Positions 1-12,000 of a DNA stretch of 64,000 bases are shown here, one piece after another. Under the pieces are notes generated by a model. The model was not told the origin of the DNA. It did no database searches and saw nothing but the letters and a program-made list of their open reading frames with translations. The stretch comes from Bufo bufo (taxonomy: Eukaryota; Chordata; Amphibia; Anura; Bufonidae): the NCBI RefSeq assembly GCF_905171765.1, contig NC_053389.1, positions 780,276,772-780,340,771 of the forward strand. The letters are read 5' to 3'. The translations under genes and the position numbers were made by a program. How positions within the stretch are numbered: the first letter of the stretch is position 1; each line of letters starts with the position of its first letter.

Positions 1-1051
1 GAGGGGCACTGTGAGTTGTCCCTGCAGTGGAGGCTGAGGACATGGTAGAGGATGAGGAGGTAGAGGCGGACAATTTCGCAGGACCAACGGCGTGACAACG
101 TGGAGACGGAAGCGGCGTGACCTGGCCAAGTTGCTGGTGTGGCTGTGCAGGAACCACATTCACCCAGTGGGCTGTAAAGGACATGTATTGTCCCTGAACG
201 TAGTTACAGCTCCACACGTCTGCACTGCCGTGCACTTTGGCAGACACCGAAAGGCTCAAGGACTGGCCCACCTTATGTTCTATATATTTGTGCAGGGTTG
301 GTACTGCCTTTTTTCGCAAAGAAATGGCGACTTGGGACTCTCCACCTCGGCTCTGAAAGGTGCAGAGTCCACCACTTGGAAAGGGAGGGACTGCAGCACC
401 AGCAACTTGGCCAGGAGCACATTCAGCTTCTGCACCGTTGGATGAGTGCACACATACTGTTGTCTCTTGGCAATCACTTCGGTGATCGTTTGCTGATGGA
501 ATGACTGACGAGGAGTAGGAGCACCTGGACCAGCAGAAGAAGGGAATGACAGACAGCTCCCTTCGGCTGAGGTGGTGGAGCCTTGACTGGCTGAAACCGG
601 GTGCGTGCCACTGGGTGATGCAGCGGTCGCTACAGCAGGCTGGACCACCACATCGGAGCCACGGTTCTCCCAGGCCACTTTATGGTGACGCTGCATATGT
701 TGACACAGGGCCGTGGTGCCAACATTGGCACCCTGACCACGCTTCATCTTCTGCCCACATATTCTACATATGGCCATGTTGACCTCCTCCGGCGGCTTCA
801 CAAAAAACTTGCTTCCCGGGCAGGTAGGCTTGCTGGCTTAGCTGCTGCCTCATGGGCAAGCTGCCACCCTCTTCTCCTGATGATGATGAAGTCCCTTCTG
901 CACCCGGCTCCCAAGTGCAATCGGCTTCATCATCATCGAGTAGCATCTGCACGTCACTGATGTCCTCCTCAACGGATGAAGCGGTGGATGTCTCCTCCAC
1001 ATCTTGGCTGGGCAGCAGGGGAGGGCTGGCAGCTTTAGTCCTGGGGGGCAA
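1..1051 (-). pseudogene. hAT-type transposase relic with BED zinc finger
   Basis: Reading right to left there is an acidic Ser/Glu-rich N-terminal stretch (1,051-800), then a BED-type zinc finger (CRICGQK, ending HMQRHH, near 640-775), a low-complexity Ser/Pro segment, and a region with VVDSAPFRAEVESP (near 320-360) like the start of hAT transposases. Below 280 a broken frame still shows YMSFTAHWVN near 160-190, a hAT core motif. The acidic and finger parts are in different frames and a stop falls near 280, so this is a dead fragment. It is cut by the window start. Confidence 0.65.
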
Positions 1052-1739
1052 ATCCAGTCAAGTGGCCCATTTTTAGCCCCGCCCATTATTAAAAGCCCCT
1101 CCTACATATAATAGGCCACTCCCAACACACACTGTACAGCTGACATTCTATAGTTGAGGCCTGTCTACACATCATACGGAGAGGGGGGGTCTGTCCTGGC
1201 TGCACTGCCTGCTTATACAACAAGCTACAGCCAGGACGCTCCTCCGCTCTCCTCCCTCCCCAGATCCTGCTCAAGGCTTGTGGTTCCCCCCCCCACCATC
1301 TGCCACCCGCCCGTGGCCTGCTGCCCCCTTTGGCCGTCCTCACCCAGCTCTGAATCCTCCTTCTGCAAATGGCAGGGGGATGAGCCAAAGCATCTCCTCT
1401 CCTACATAGCGCCCCATACCTCTTACATCCAGTGATGTCACCTTTGTTGTAGACGTTCTCTTTCCTCATCTCTCCATTCAGACCAGACCGCCATGATGAT
1501 TTTTCTGCCATCTCCCGTCTCTGCAGAGATTGAGAAACAGACATTAGTTTCCTGCCACCCCCAATACTATACTGCAGAAACAGTCCCCCTGGAAATACTA
1601 CTTCCACACAGATAGCGCCCCCTTAAACAATTATTGGCACACAGTGCTCTAAAAAATAACTGCGCCCAGACACTAATAGTATAAAGATAATGTCCCCCAA
1701 AAATAATTGTGCTGAGCTGATACTATGCCAGGGTGCCCC
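1052..1739. other. unassigned DNA with decayed start of the CCC/TAGTG repeats
   Basis: No gene seen. From about 1,560 the text slips into phrases such as atagcgccccctt and aatgtcccccaaa, probably old, diverged units of the array that follows. Confidence 0.4.
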
Positions 1740-2530
1740 CAAAGTAACAGTGCCCCCCAAAATCCCACCAATAGAAATAATTCTCTGCCAGAGCACACTT
1801 AGTAGTAATAATGCCCCTATAGTGCCCTAGTAATCATGTTCCTCATAGCCCCCCAGTAGTAGTAAAGCTCCCCATAATACCCCCTAGTAGTACTAATTTT
1901 CCCTATAATATGACAGTACATGAAATACCCCCGCTTAGTGCCCGCAGTTGAGCTAATGTCCCCATAATGTATGCCAGTATAAAATACCCCTATATAGTGC
2001 CCCAGTAAATGCACTCATACTGCTCCTCTCCCCCTTCCCCATAGTGTCCCCCATAATATGCCAGTAAAAAAATGCCCCTTAGTGCCCCCAGCAGATGCCC
2101 CTATAGTGCTCCTCTCCCTCACAATGTGCCAGTAAAAAAAATCCCCCTTCTTAGTGCCACCATATGCCCCAATAGTGCTCCACTCCCCCATAGTGCCCCC
2201 AAATAATGTCCCATAGTGCCGCTCTCCCCTATAGTGCCTGCCATAATGTGCCAGTAAAAAATGCCCCCTTAGTGCTACCAAATGCCATAGTGCCCCCCAT
2301 AATGTTCCAATACAAAAGGCCCCTTTAGAGCCCCCACTTCCCCATAGTGCCCCCAAATAATGCCCCTATAGTAACACCAGATGCCCCATAGTGCTGCTCT
2401 CCCCTATAGTGCCCCCCAGAATGTGCCAATAATTTTTTAAAAAAAGCACCTTTAGAGCCCCCAGATACCCCCATAGTGCTCCTCTCCCCCATGGTGCCCC
2501 CCCCATAATGTACCAGCAAGAAATGCCCCC
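1740..2530. repeat. degenerate CCCCCATAGTGCC-type minisatellite
   Basis: Irregular units built on CATAGTGCCCCC, CAGTAGTAATAATG and TGCCAGTAAAAAAATGCCCC, loosely 28-35 bp apart and diverged. The same words make up the array at 13-14.9 kb, so the two are related. Open frames here are low-complexity artefacts. Confidence 0.75.
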
Positions 2531-3530
2531 ATAGTGCCAGCTCCTCCAATAGTGCCAGCTCCCCTCATAGTGCCAGCTCCCCCCATAGTGCCAGCTCCCC
2601 CCATAGTGCCAGCTCCCCCCCCATAGTGCCATCCCCCTTATAGTGCCAGTTCCCCCATAGTGCCAGCCCCCTTATAGTGCCAGCCCCCTTATAGTGCCAG
2701 CCCCCTTATAGTGCCAGCCCCCTTATAGTGCCAGCCCCCCCATAGTGCCAGCCCAGTGCCAGCCCCCCCATAGTGCCAGCCCCCTTATAGTGCCAATTCC
2801 CCCATAGTGCCAATTCCCCCATAGTGCCAGCCCCCCCATAGTGCCAGCCCCCCCATAGTGCTAGCTCCCCCTATAGTGCAAGCCCCCCCATAGTGCCAGC
2901 TCCTCCCCCATAGTGCCAGCCCCCCCTATAGTGCCAGCCCCCCCATAGTGCCAGCCCCCCCATAGTGCCAGCTCCGCCTATAGTGCCCCCCCAAAGTGCC
3001 AGATTCCCCCCCCATAGTGCCAAATCCCCCCATAGTGCCAGCTCCCCCTATAGTGCAAGCCCCCCCATAGTGCCAGCTCTTCCCCCATAGTGCCAGCTCG
3101 CCCTATAGTGCAAGCTCCCCCATAGTGCCAGCTCCTCCCCCATAGTGCCAGCTCCCCCTATAGTGCAAGCCCCCTCATAGTGCCAGCTCCTCCCCCATAG
3201 TGCCAAGCCCCCCATAGTGTCAGCCCCCCCATAGTGCCAGCTACCCCTATAGTGCCCCCGCATAGTGCTAGCTCCCCCAAAGTGCCAGATCCCCCCCATA
3301 GTGCCAAATCCCCCCCATAGTGCCAGCCCCCCCTATAGTGCAAGCCCCCCCTATAGTGCAAGCCCCCCTATAGTGCAAGCCCTCCCATAGTGCCAGATTC
3401 CCCCCCCATAGTGCCAGATCCCCCCTATAATGCCAGATCCCCCCATAGTGCCAGATCCCCCCCCCCCCCATAGTGCCAGATTCCCCCCCCCCATAGTGCC
3501 AGATCCCCCCTATAATGCCAGATCCCCGCA
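2531..3530. repeat. short-unit tandem array, CATAGTGCCAGCTCCCCC
   Basis: About fifty near-identical units of 17-21 bp, mostly CATAGTGCCAGC plus a C-run of changing length, with TATAGTGCAAGC variants. It continues the degenerate array on its left, as if a shorter unit had taken over. The strand is strongly C-rich. Confidence 0.9.
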
Positions 3531-3534
3531 AAGA

Positions 3535-3830
3535 AGAAAAAAAAAACCCACACTAATACTTACCTCCATCAGCAGCGATGCAGCCTCTTCCAGCCTGTGT
3601 CCCGCGCTGTGTGCTGCCCGGCTCAGGCGTCGCAATGATAATGACGTCATTGCGCTGCCTGAGCCGGCCTCTGATAGGCTGCAGGCATTAGTGCCTGCGG
3701 CCTATCAGAAGAACAGGGGAGGGACACGCCTCTCCCTCCCCTTCCCCACAGCACACAGCACGGCCGCAATGACACCCAGGGCCGCGCCGCCTGTGGTGAT
3801 GATCGGCGGTGCGGCCCTGAAGAATAAAAA
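3535..3830 (-). mobile_element. hairpin / splice-donor module, copy 1
   Basis: Reading the minus strand: a GC-rich hairpin (arms about 3,659-3,710), a second hairpin holding TGACGTCA at 3,642-3,649, about 80 bp of GC-rich DNA, then GATGGAG|GTAAGTATT (exon-like edge at 3,564), a T-run, then the minisatellite at 2,531-3,530. The same order occurs at 29,870-30,195 and 59,750-60,050. The element class is unknown. A role as promoter plus first exon is inference. Confidence 0.5.
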
Positions 3831-4389
3831 AAAAAAATTTTTTTTTTTTTAAGACGGGCGGCCCAGCGGCCGTTTATTTAGGGCGGCCTGGGGGGCAATT
3901 GCCTCCCTGCCCCCCGGCCCAGCCCGCCCCTGCTGGGCAGTAGCTGCCGACTGTCCTCTAGTAGCTTGACCTCGCTGAAAAGTGGAGCTGAGCCCACAGC
4001 ATGTGGTACTTCTCGCTGTGAGGGAGCAGAAAAGGACGGAGGCAGGTTGAGGACAGGTGAGGGCACAGGGCCTGCTCCCGGGCCATGCCAACTAAGGGTT
4101 GTGCCTGACGATCCCACCGACTGTTGGCTGGGGGTGTCTGACGTCACTTGGGATGACGTGGATGACCGAGTTAACCAATCAAGAACCGCTGGGTGTCTGG
4201 TCAAGACACGACCGCCAGATGACACCGGGAGCTCAGGCCTCTCGCTGCGACTCCTGCTGCAATGCCCCCTTACTCTGCTGTGACCTCTGCCTGGGTCAGA
4301 AACATTTAGGCCTCTGCCACTCCCCTGTGCAGGGCCTGGGACTTCTCTGCCTGACATACTTGTAGCTAAACTAAACAAATTAAATGGAA
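3831..4389. other. GC-rich DNA, no gene recognised
   Basis: It starts with an A12/T12 junction at 3,827-3,852 and a stretch of C-rich GGCGGCCTGGGGGGC. There are two TGACGT words near 4,138-4,160. No splice sites linking it to DOCK5 and no recognisable protein. Confidence 0.4.
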
Positions 4390-5160
4390 ATTCAAACACC
4401 CCTTAAAGCGACAAATATATAATTCTTTTTTTACTGAAATAGGCCAGTAAACGCTTTTACCACAATTAACTGCAGCAGTGAACTGAGAATATATTTTTCT
4501 GGTTGGACTGAAATACGCCCCTATACTCTTTCACCAGAAATAACTGCAGAAGTGAAATGCGTTTATATTTTTCTTGTTGTACTAAATAAGATACTAAGAT
4601 ATAAGCCACTAAAGGCTTTTCAACAAATTTCTGGAAAGACAGAGCTGTATAATGGCTATTTGGATCCCCAAATAATCTTTCCATGCACTTGTAAATCACT
4701 TTCCTATCACTGTCCCTAGCGCCTTCTGACGTCTCTCCCTGCACTAAGATGCTGTGAAATGATTCCTTCCTATCCTTTCCCTGCACATTTTTCTGTCTTT
4801 TTTTTCCCCAATCGTTTTTCCAATTGCTGTCCCTAGCGCCTTCTCACGTCTGTCCCTGCACTCTGGATACTGGAAATGTCTGACTCTAAGATGGCCGCCG
4901 TATTTATAGGGCTGTGTGACATCACAGGGCTGGCTGCTGATTGGCTGCATGCATGTCAATCTGGGTGATCCCGCCTTCCCAGAGTTCCTTGCCCCATGTC
5001 CTCAGTCCTCACACGTGTAGCCGCCATTTTAGGAAAATTGCGATTCGTTACCACGAAGCGCAAGGAAATTCGCAATTCGTTGAGAATCGAAGTTTCCCTG
5101 AAATTCTAAACGAATTCCACTTTGTCAGCTTTGATTCGCTCATCTCTAAACATTACCGTC
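4390..5160. repeat. dispersed DNA-transposon-like repeat
   Basis: It contains an internal near-duplicate phrase (tgtccctagcgccttctgac at about 4,711 and tgtccctagcgccttctcac at about 4,828) and ends in GATTCGCTCATCTCTAA, an end that resembles hAT-like termini. Similar TTTGCTCA(T/G)CTCTAC ends occur near 7,210 and 50,250. Confidence 0.45.
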
Positions 5161-5466
5161 AATTGTTTTTATTAGTAAATGGCTTTGCGTTGTTAAAGGG
5201 GCACTCCACACTGCACAATTCCTTTTTATTAGACGGGATTGTGCAGCTGATCACATGATCTCCTGCTGCAGAGATCCCCAGCGATCAGCTGTAATGGCAG
5301 CAAGTGATCAATTTCCCCTGCAGCGCCATCACAGGCAAAATGAAGCATTACATGGTTTCCATTTAAAGCAGGATCAACCACTATTAAACCAGTCATAATG
5401 CCTCACAGGGCTGACCCTGCTTATAAACATATAGTACCTTCCTTCCTGCAATCTGTTGCTGCTTTT

Positions 5467-5667
5467 TGAGAAAAATATACAAATTAGAGCTTAAGTGCAC
5501 TGAGGGTGGGGCCTAGCCACTCTGTGCACCCTAACGCCTCCATTTTGTTTCCCAACTCCACCTGGATGCCTGGCCCTGTAAATGAAGCACAGAGGGGAGA
5601 AGCTAAAATGTACTGAAGACTAGGACCCGCCCTCAGTGCACTTAAACTCTAATTAGCATATTTAAAC
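5467..5667. repeat. palindromic MITE
   Basis: The left arm (AAATTAGAGCTTAAGTGCACTG) and right arm (CAGTGCACTTAAACTCTAATTAG) are complementary, with a GTGGGGCC/GGACCCGCC inner pair. About 200 bp in total, no coding capacity. Confidence 0.65.
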
Positions 5668-5878
5668 AAACAAACACTTATTTCTCCTAAATACAGCAGT
5701 GGATCGGGGGAAGGAAGGTATGGTTTTAATCTGCAGGATCAGCCCTAGTAGGTATTATGGTTGGTTTAATAAGATTGATCCTGCTGACAATGGGCGTGCC
5801 GGGTCCTCCGGAGATTTCCCAAGTGGGTATTAAAAAGAAGTAAGAGACGTAAGATTGGGGACCTTGGAATTAGGATAC

Positions 5879-6020
5879 ATTGCTTGGGCGAGTTTCTGAT
5901 GTCATCCCCCGGCGGGGAGCTGCTGGAGAGCTTCTCTGCGTTAGGAAATTGTGTCAAAAGCCAAAGGTTAAAATCTTCAAGTCGTTCGTACTCCTTTCCC
6001 CTGTGTATGAAAATCTTGTT
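5879..6020 (-). CDS. dock5: DOCK5 exon (38th seen, last in window): DHR-2
   Basis: 142 bp, about residues 1371-1418, with [14 protein letters not shown] and [20 protein letters not shown]. Acceptor tacag, donor gtatcc. It leaves one base of a split Tyr codon. No following exon was found between 1 and 5,878, so DHR-2 lobes B and C, including the nucleotide sensor, lie outside the window. Confidence 0.92.
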
Positions 6021-9000
6021 CTGTATGAAAGATGAAAACGTTTCATCACGTGATGGAGAAGGTCAAGGAGAAAAAAGGTGGAAAGGAGGAATAATGGAGA
6101 ACAGAACGAGAGGAAAGGAAACCAGAAGAGAAGATCTGAATAATGGAGTGCGGGACTTACCCGCAGGAAAGAAGGGAACCCATGGCCATAGTATCCCACA
6201 GCAAAGTACTCCGGCTGTAACCGCAAGGAGCGCATGATGTTCTGGTAGAAACCAGCCTGCTTGTTCTGAGAAGACAGAGAGGACAATGATGACGGAGATA
6301 TGGAGCGAATGGATGCAGCGGAAGCAGACCTATAGGTGATTGTTTACTTGTAGCCTGTCCATGGCTGATTATATAGGAGCTGCATCACATATGTACTCTG
6401 AAAGGATCCACCGGATGTGCGCCTGGCATGTGTGTAGCTTAAATTCAGCTGTCACATAGGGAGTAAAAAGCGGCTGCAGTGAATGGGCGGCCAGCCAGGT
6501 CCTACTGGGTCAGTATATAGAACCTAGAGCCCTGAACTACTTCACAAAGTTGCTACAATTGTATCCAACTGTAGCTTGGACACCTTTACATTTTATCTAC
6601 ACTGATACAATGTCCTAGAATTACATGAAGACCATTCATATGCTATATAATGATGGTTACAGTGGAGAAGAATGGGATCTCATATTCCCCAAAAATGTAT
6701 ATGCAAAGGGATTGTCTTCATAAGACACAGAGAGAGGTGGAAAGCTAGACAGAGAGATCTTCACCTGATGGTAGCCTCAAACTGTTCATTCAGTGCATTT
6801 TTCATTCTAAGATTTTCCACAGGTGGTAGCCTCAAACTGTTGAATCAGTGATGTTTTCATTATAACATTTTCCCCAGGTGGTAGCCTCAAACTGTTCAAA
6901 TCAGTGCTTTTTCATAATAAAATTTCCCCAGGTGGTAGCCTCAAACTGTTGAATCAGTGTTTTTTTTATTGTAACATTTTCCCCAGGTGGTAGCCTCAAA
7001 CTGTTCAATCAGTGCTTTTTCATAATAAGATTTCCCCAGGTGGTAGCCTCAAACTGTTCAATCAGTGCTTTTTCATAATAAGATTTCCCCAGGTGGTAGC
7101 CTCAAACTGTTCAATCAGTGCGTTTTCATAATAAGATCTCCCCCTGGCAGTAGCCTCAAACTCTTCATACCTGAATCTAAAATAACTATTATTCGGCAAA
7201 TCTCACCCGAAATTTGCTCAGCTCTACTGCAGAACCTTTCATGATATACTCTATATAAATGGATTGGTCTATCTATATGTTTCACTGCATGTGTCATTAG
7301 TACATGTGTGGCGCCAGGCACAAGCTTCATAGACTTCATTACCAGCAGGACGCTGAGGGGCTCATAGTGGAAGATCTGGTTTTCGTACATCTCTATAAGC
7401 TCCTTGCTGCGTATGATCGCCTGCTCCCACACCTGTAGTAGACCAGAGAATAGTATTACAAGCGAGGAAAGGGCGCTAATGCACAGGTTATGGTATTACA
7501 CAAGCCTACGAAGAAGAAGAAGGCGTCTGACTTACCTTGCCTTTATCGAAGAAGGATATAATCTCCAGGTACAGCCTTTCCTTCAGCTCCTGCTGTGTGT
7601 ACACCGTGTAACTGTCTCGCTGCAGCAAGTGAGGTGCACATGGCTTATCTGACCACTAGAGGGCGACAACGCAGCCTGATCAAGCGCTCTGAGCGATACA
7701 TATTTGCGGACTGCGCCACAGTGGCAGTCCCATAATGTAAAGAACCATGTAGACCGCGGTGTAGAGCCCTCACCTGTAGCAGCTCGGCATGGAGTAGCAG
7801 GGTGTATGCCGCCTCTGTGTAATTCTCCTTGCTGAGGTGCAGATCTCTCAGTTTGTACACGTACCTGCAGGACAATAAAACTGTAGCATCAACTATACAA
7901 AGGATATGGCGTCACACCTCACACCCCCACGTCTCATATTTACCGGATATAAATATCCTCCCTCTTCTTCTCTTTATAAAAGTTCTGTACAAGAGAAATG
8001 ATGAAAAGGAAAATCCAGATTTAACTATGGAGACAAACTGACTCGAATACACACCAGAACGGACACCTTGACTATGGACCTTCTCTATAGGTATGAAGGT
8101 CTTACTGCACATTCTGTGGACTGTGTACAGAGATCGGTGTAAAGTCCACTGAGGACTTAACCATACAGTCCCCAAGATATCAGTGTGATGGCAAGTGCAG
8201 GACTCCCATCTTTACACACGGTAAATAAATACAGAATTAAACAGTGAGTGTGGTCTCAGGAGGCCCAGGCCACCACGTCTGCCACACAATGGCCTGACAC
8301 CGTCATCTGGAAGTCAAGAGGTCCGAGAAGGCCTGCCCAGAGTGACACTTGGAAGTATACTGTGGTCTAGATGTTCTTTTGTTTGGTTTCAAGTCTTACA
8401 ATTAAGGGGTCTGGGCTTTTATAATTTAGGGTTCTGATCTGGGGCCTGGTATCTGCAAATTTAAAGGTCTGGGGTCTGAAAAATGTAAGTGCTGGTCTTG
8501 GGTCTATTAATTTGAGGGACTGGGATCTAATGATTTAGAGTTCTTAGGGAGCTGAGTCTGTCTGATAATTTAGGTGTCTGGTCCGGCATCTGGAAATTTA
8601 AGGGTCTATTCTGGGGTCTAATAACTTAGGGGTCAGGTCTGCAATATGATAATTTAGGATTCTGGGATCTGATAAAATAGCGTTCTAGTGTCTGATAATT
8701 GTTTATGGTTCTGATAATTTAGGCATCTGGTCTGGGGTCTGATAACTTAGGGGTCTGGTCTAGGGTTTGGTAATTTAAGTGTCCGGGGTCTGATAATTTA
8801 GGTGCCTATGATCTGATAACTTAAGGGTCTGGTCTGGGGTCTGATAAAATTACCAAACCTCAGGCCAAACCCTGAAATTAAGGGTCTAGTCTGGGTTCAG
8901 ATCATTTAGGGGTCTTGTCTGATAATTTAGGGGTCTGGACTGGGATCTGATAACTTAGAGGTCTGGTCTGAGGTTTGGTAATTTAGAGGTCTAATAATTT

Positions 9001-12000
9001 AGGGTTCTGAGATCTAATAACTTAGGGGGTCTAACACATCAGTGCTTAACGGCTTGTAACATTGCTAAACCAGTATGGGTGTGGGCCCACTTGGCGGCCT
9101 GGTTGCATTTTTTTATTTATTTTTATTTATGTCCCATCAGGAAATGGTGCCCTTGCCTTTCCTTCCACATGGAGCAGGTACACGCACACAGGTTATTCCC
9201 TTGACATTTTACATAACAAACTGAGCAGTTTCAGGGAATGTAGCCTGAGTGCATACAGATAGTGGTGTGAGGGAACATTCCTACCAGCAGGTTTACTGTA
9301 CAGCTCATGCGGTTCTCCTCACTCTCATCATTGGCAATTGTTCGGTAATCGAGGAGATTCTCCAGCAGGCTGCTGACCAGGACCGTGAAGACCTCCCCAG
9401 AACTGGAGAGATACTTGTGTTTCCTGCAGTGCTCCAACAAGCTGAGGACAAACATCAGACAGGAGGTTATAATGAATGGAGAAGGAGGTGGACATTAGGC
9501 CACCATGAGGTCCTTGACAACCTTCCAATCCGTTATGATTTCACAGGGAAGTAAACTCACAGTTTCTCCAGAAGATCTTTGTACGATCTGTCTCCTCGTC
9601 CTCCTTCTACCTCCTGATCCAGACGTGTGATCAGCTCATTCTCAAACTACAGAACAAAGATAGGTCAACTAAGATTAAAGGTGACCCCACACACTAGGCT
9701 GACTGATGGGTTGTCTTTAAAGGGAATCAGTCACCCTGATTTTGGACCATTACCTACAGTAATACATGAGTAGTCCTACAGATATGGATTTCAGATCAGT
9801 ATTTTTTATATATCCATCTGCTCAGCTCCTCCTGCTCTATAACATGCTGCCTGTCGATGAAACTGTATTTTCACGATAACAGGTGCCCTATAAGTGATAC
9901 AATTCTTTTTGTTTCCACTAGGGGGCGCTGACACCTTACTGTTTTTACTATAGAGTTAAATTGCACGCAATCAGAATTGTATCATGTTTAATGGGACAGA
10001 GCACTGATCTAAAGGGAATGTGTCATCAGAAAACGACCGATCGTTTAAATCAAGTTTTTATGTTTAACATTATTTTTTTTTAATTTTGTCAATTTTTTTT
10101 TTCAATTTCCAATTTCACTGTCTACATTTTTTTAAATCCTAAAATATTGGAGTTTTCACATAGTCAAGTGGGCCTAAAAATATGTCAAGACGTCCAGTTC
10201 TGCACAGATCAGTTCTCAGCAGACATCTTATTATGATTACAGGCAGGATTACAATGAAAGGTTACACACACACACACACGGCCCATGGTGGCTGATAAAT
10301 GCTGTTAAAGGGAAAGTGTCACCTATATTTTTTCTGCCAGTTAAAGAGGACCTTTCATGGGTTTGTAGTAAGTGAAATATATATTTATTCTGGTTTCACC
10401 ATGCGGAGATGGATCCGGTCATACATCTGTAAGGTCTATCTGGTGGAGGCTCCTGCACCACTTACCATATGGAAATGACCGCTGCCACTGAAGTTGTGTT
10501 CGTGCTGCATCATGTCAAAGAAGATGGGGATTGTTGCCTTACGTAGATCTGGTTCTGGGGTGAGGGTCACCTCAAGGATTGGTCCCACCATGGAAGGAAT
10601 GAACTTAATCTTGTGAGGTCCTGCATGAAGAATATAACCGTTTTACAAGCAAGCACATGTCTATGCATTCTGTTCTAAGGGAAATCGGAGATCTCCACTT
10701 GACTTGATGGGGACTTGAGGCTATGGATTATGATGGCAACTTTCTTTAAGGAGCAGCGCCACTCCGGTCCTGGTATTGATGGGCCAGCTCCATTGACGTG
10801 AACGGTGCTGACCTGCAGTACCCTACACAACCTGAGGACAGGTGTGGTGCTGTTTTGAGAAGGTTGCACAATGATTGCCTGAAATTTTGTAGCAAGTGCC
10901 TTAAAGGGAGTGTCTCATCTTAGACAATGATGGCATCTCGCTAGGATATGCCTTCAATGTCAGACAGGTGCAGGTCTAGAACTCCAGGACAGGCCCCATC
11001 GAAATGAAGGAGAATGCGGCACGCAAGCGCAAATAGCTGAGCCGGCCCCATGAAGGTGGAGAGGTGAGTTTCCGCATGCGCGGCTGCTCTCCATTCATTT
11101 CTATGGGACTTCCAAATATAGCAGAGCGTGCCCACCCTGCCTTTTTAATAACTCCCATAGCAGTGAATGGAGAGTACCCACGCATGCGCAGTGCACTCTC
11201 CTTCACTTCGGGGACCCCGTTCTGGAGATGGGAACGGGTTCCAGAGGAGGGACCCGCACCTGTCCGACACTGATGGCATATCCTGGTTATATGCCATGAA
11301 TATCTGAGATGGGCAAGCCCCTTTAACCCTTTCACTGCCAAGGATTTACGTAGAGGCGCAGCACCCGCTCGAACTCAGGGAGCAGCGTAGAAACCGTTCA
11401 CAGGAACTTTTCTTCATGTCATGACAGAAAAAGGGTTAAAACACACACACGTGAGAAGCTCACCTAGATTATACCACATGTCCCTGATCTTCAGACCAAT
11501 CTCCTTCCTCATGTCCCCATATCTGCAAGATAATACAGAGTGGTCATCAGATACACACAGGGCACATGACAAGAAAATCACTTGCCGACTGTCGGGCACC
11601 CCACTAATGACAAGAATAAGGTGTCGGAGTCCCTGGAGTGGACATAATGGTGGTCGCGCTCCTGCACCATTCAACTCCATGGAACTTCCAGAGTTGATTG
11701 GAGCGGGACCTCATTCTTGTGATCGGTGGGGATCCCAGCGGTCAGACCCCCGCCAATCAGATGCTTATACCCTATCCCGTGTATAGGGGATTTTTATGGT
11801 GGGACAACGCCTTTAAGTTGCACCTCGCATGCTACTAACTCCAAAGGTCCATCTGGAAGGATATCTGAACTAAAATTGGCAGGTGATGGACAGGAACTCT
11901 GATATGGATTTTGCACCCAAGCTCAGGAACCTAAAGGAGTTGTCCAGGATTACAAAGACAGCTGCTTTCTTCCATAAACAGCACCACCCCTGTCCACAGG

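Noticed and set aside
1..5878. Next DOCK5 exon of DHR-2 after 5,879
   Set aside because: No match to the expected stretch after SPKQ was found; the intron seems to run past the window start.
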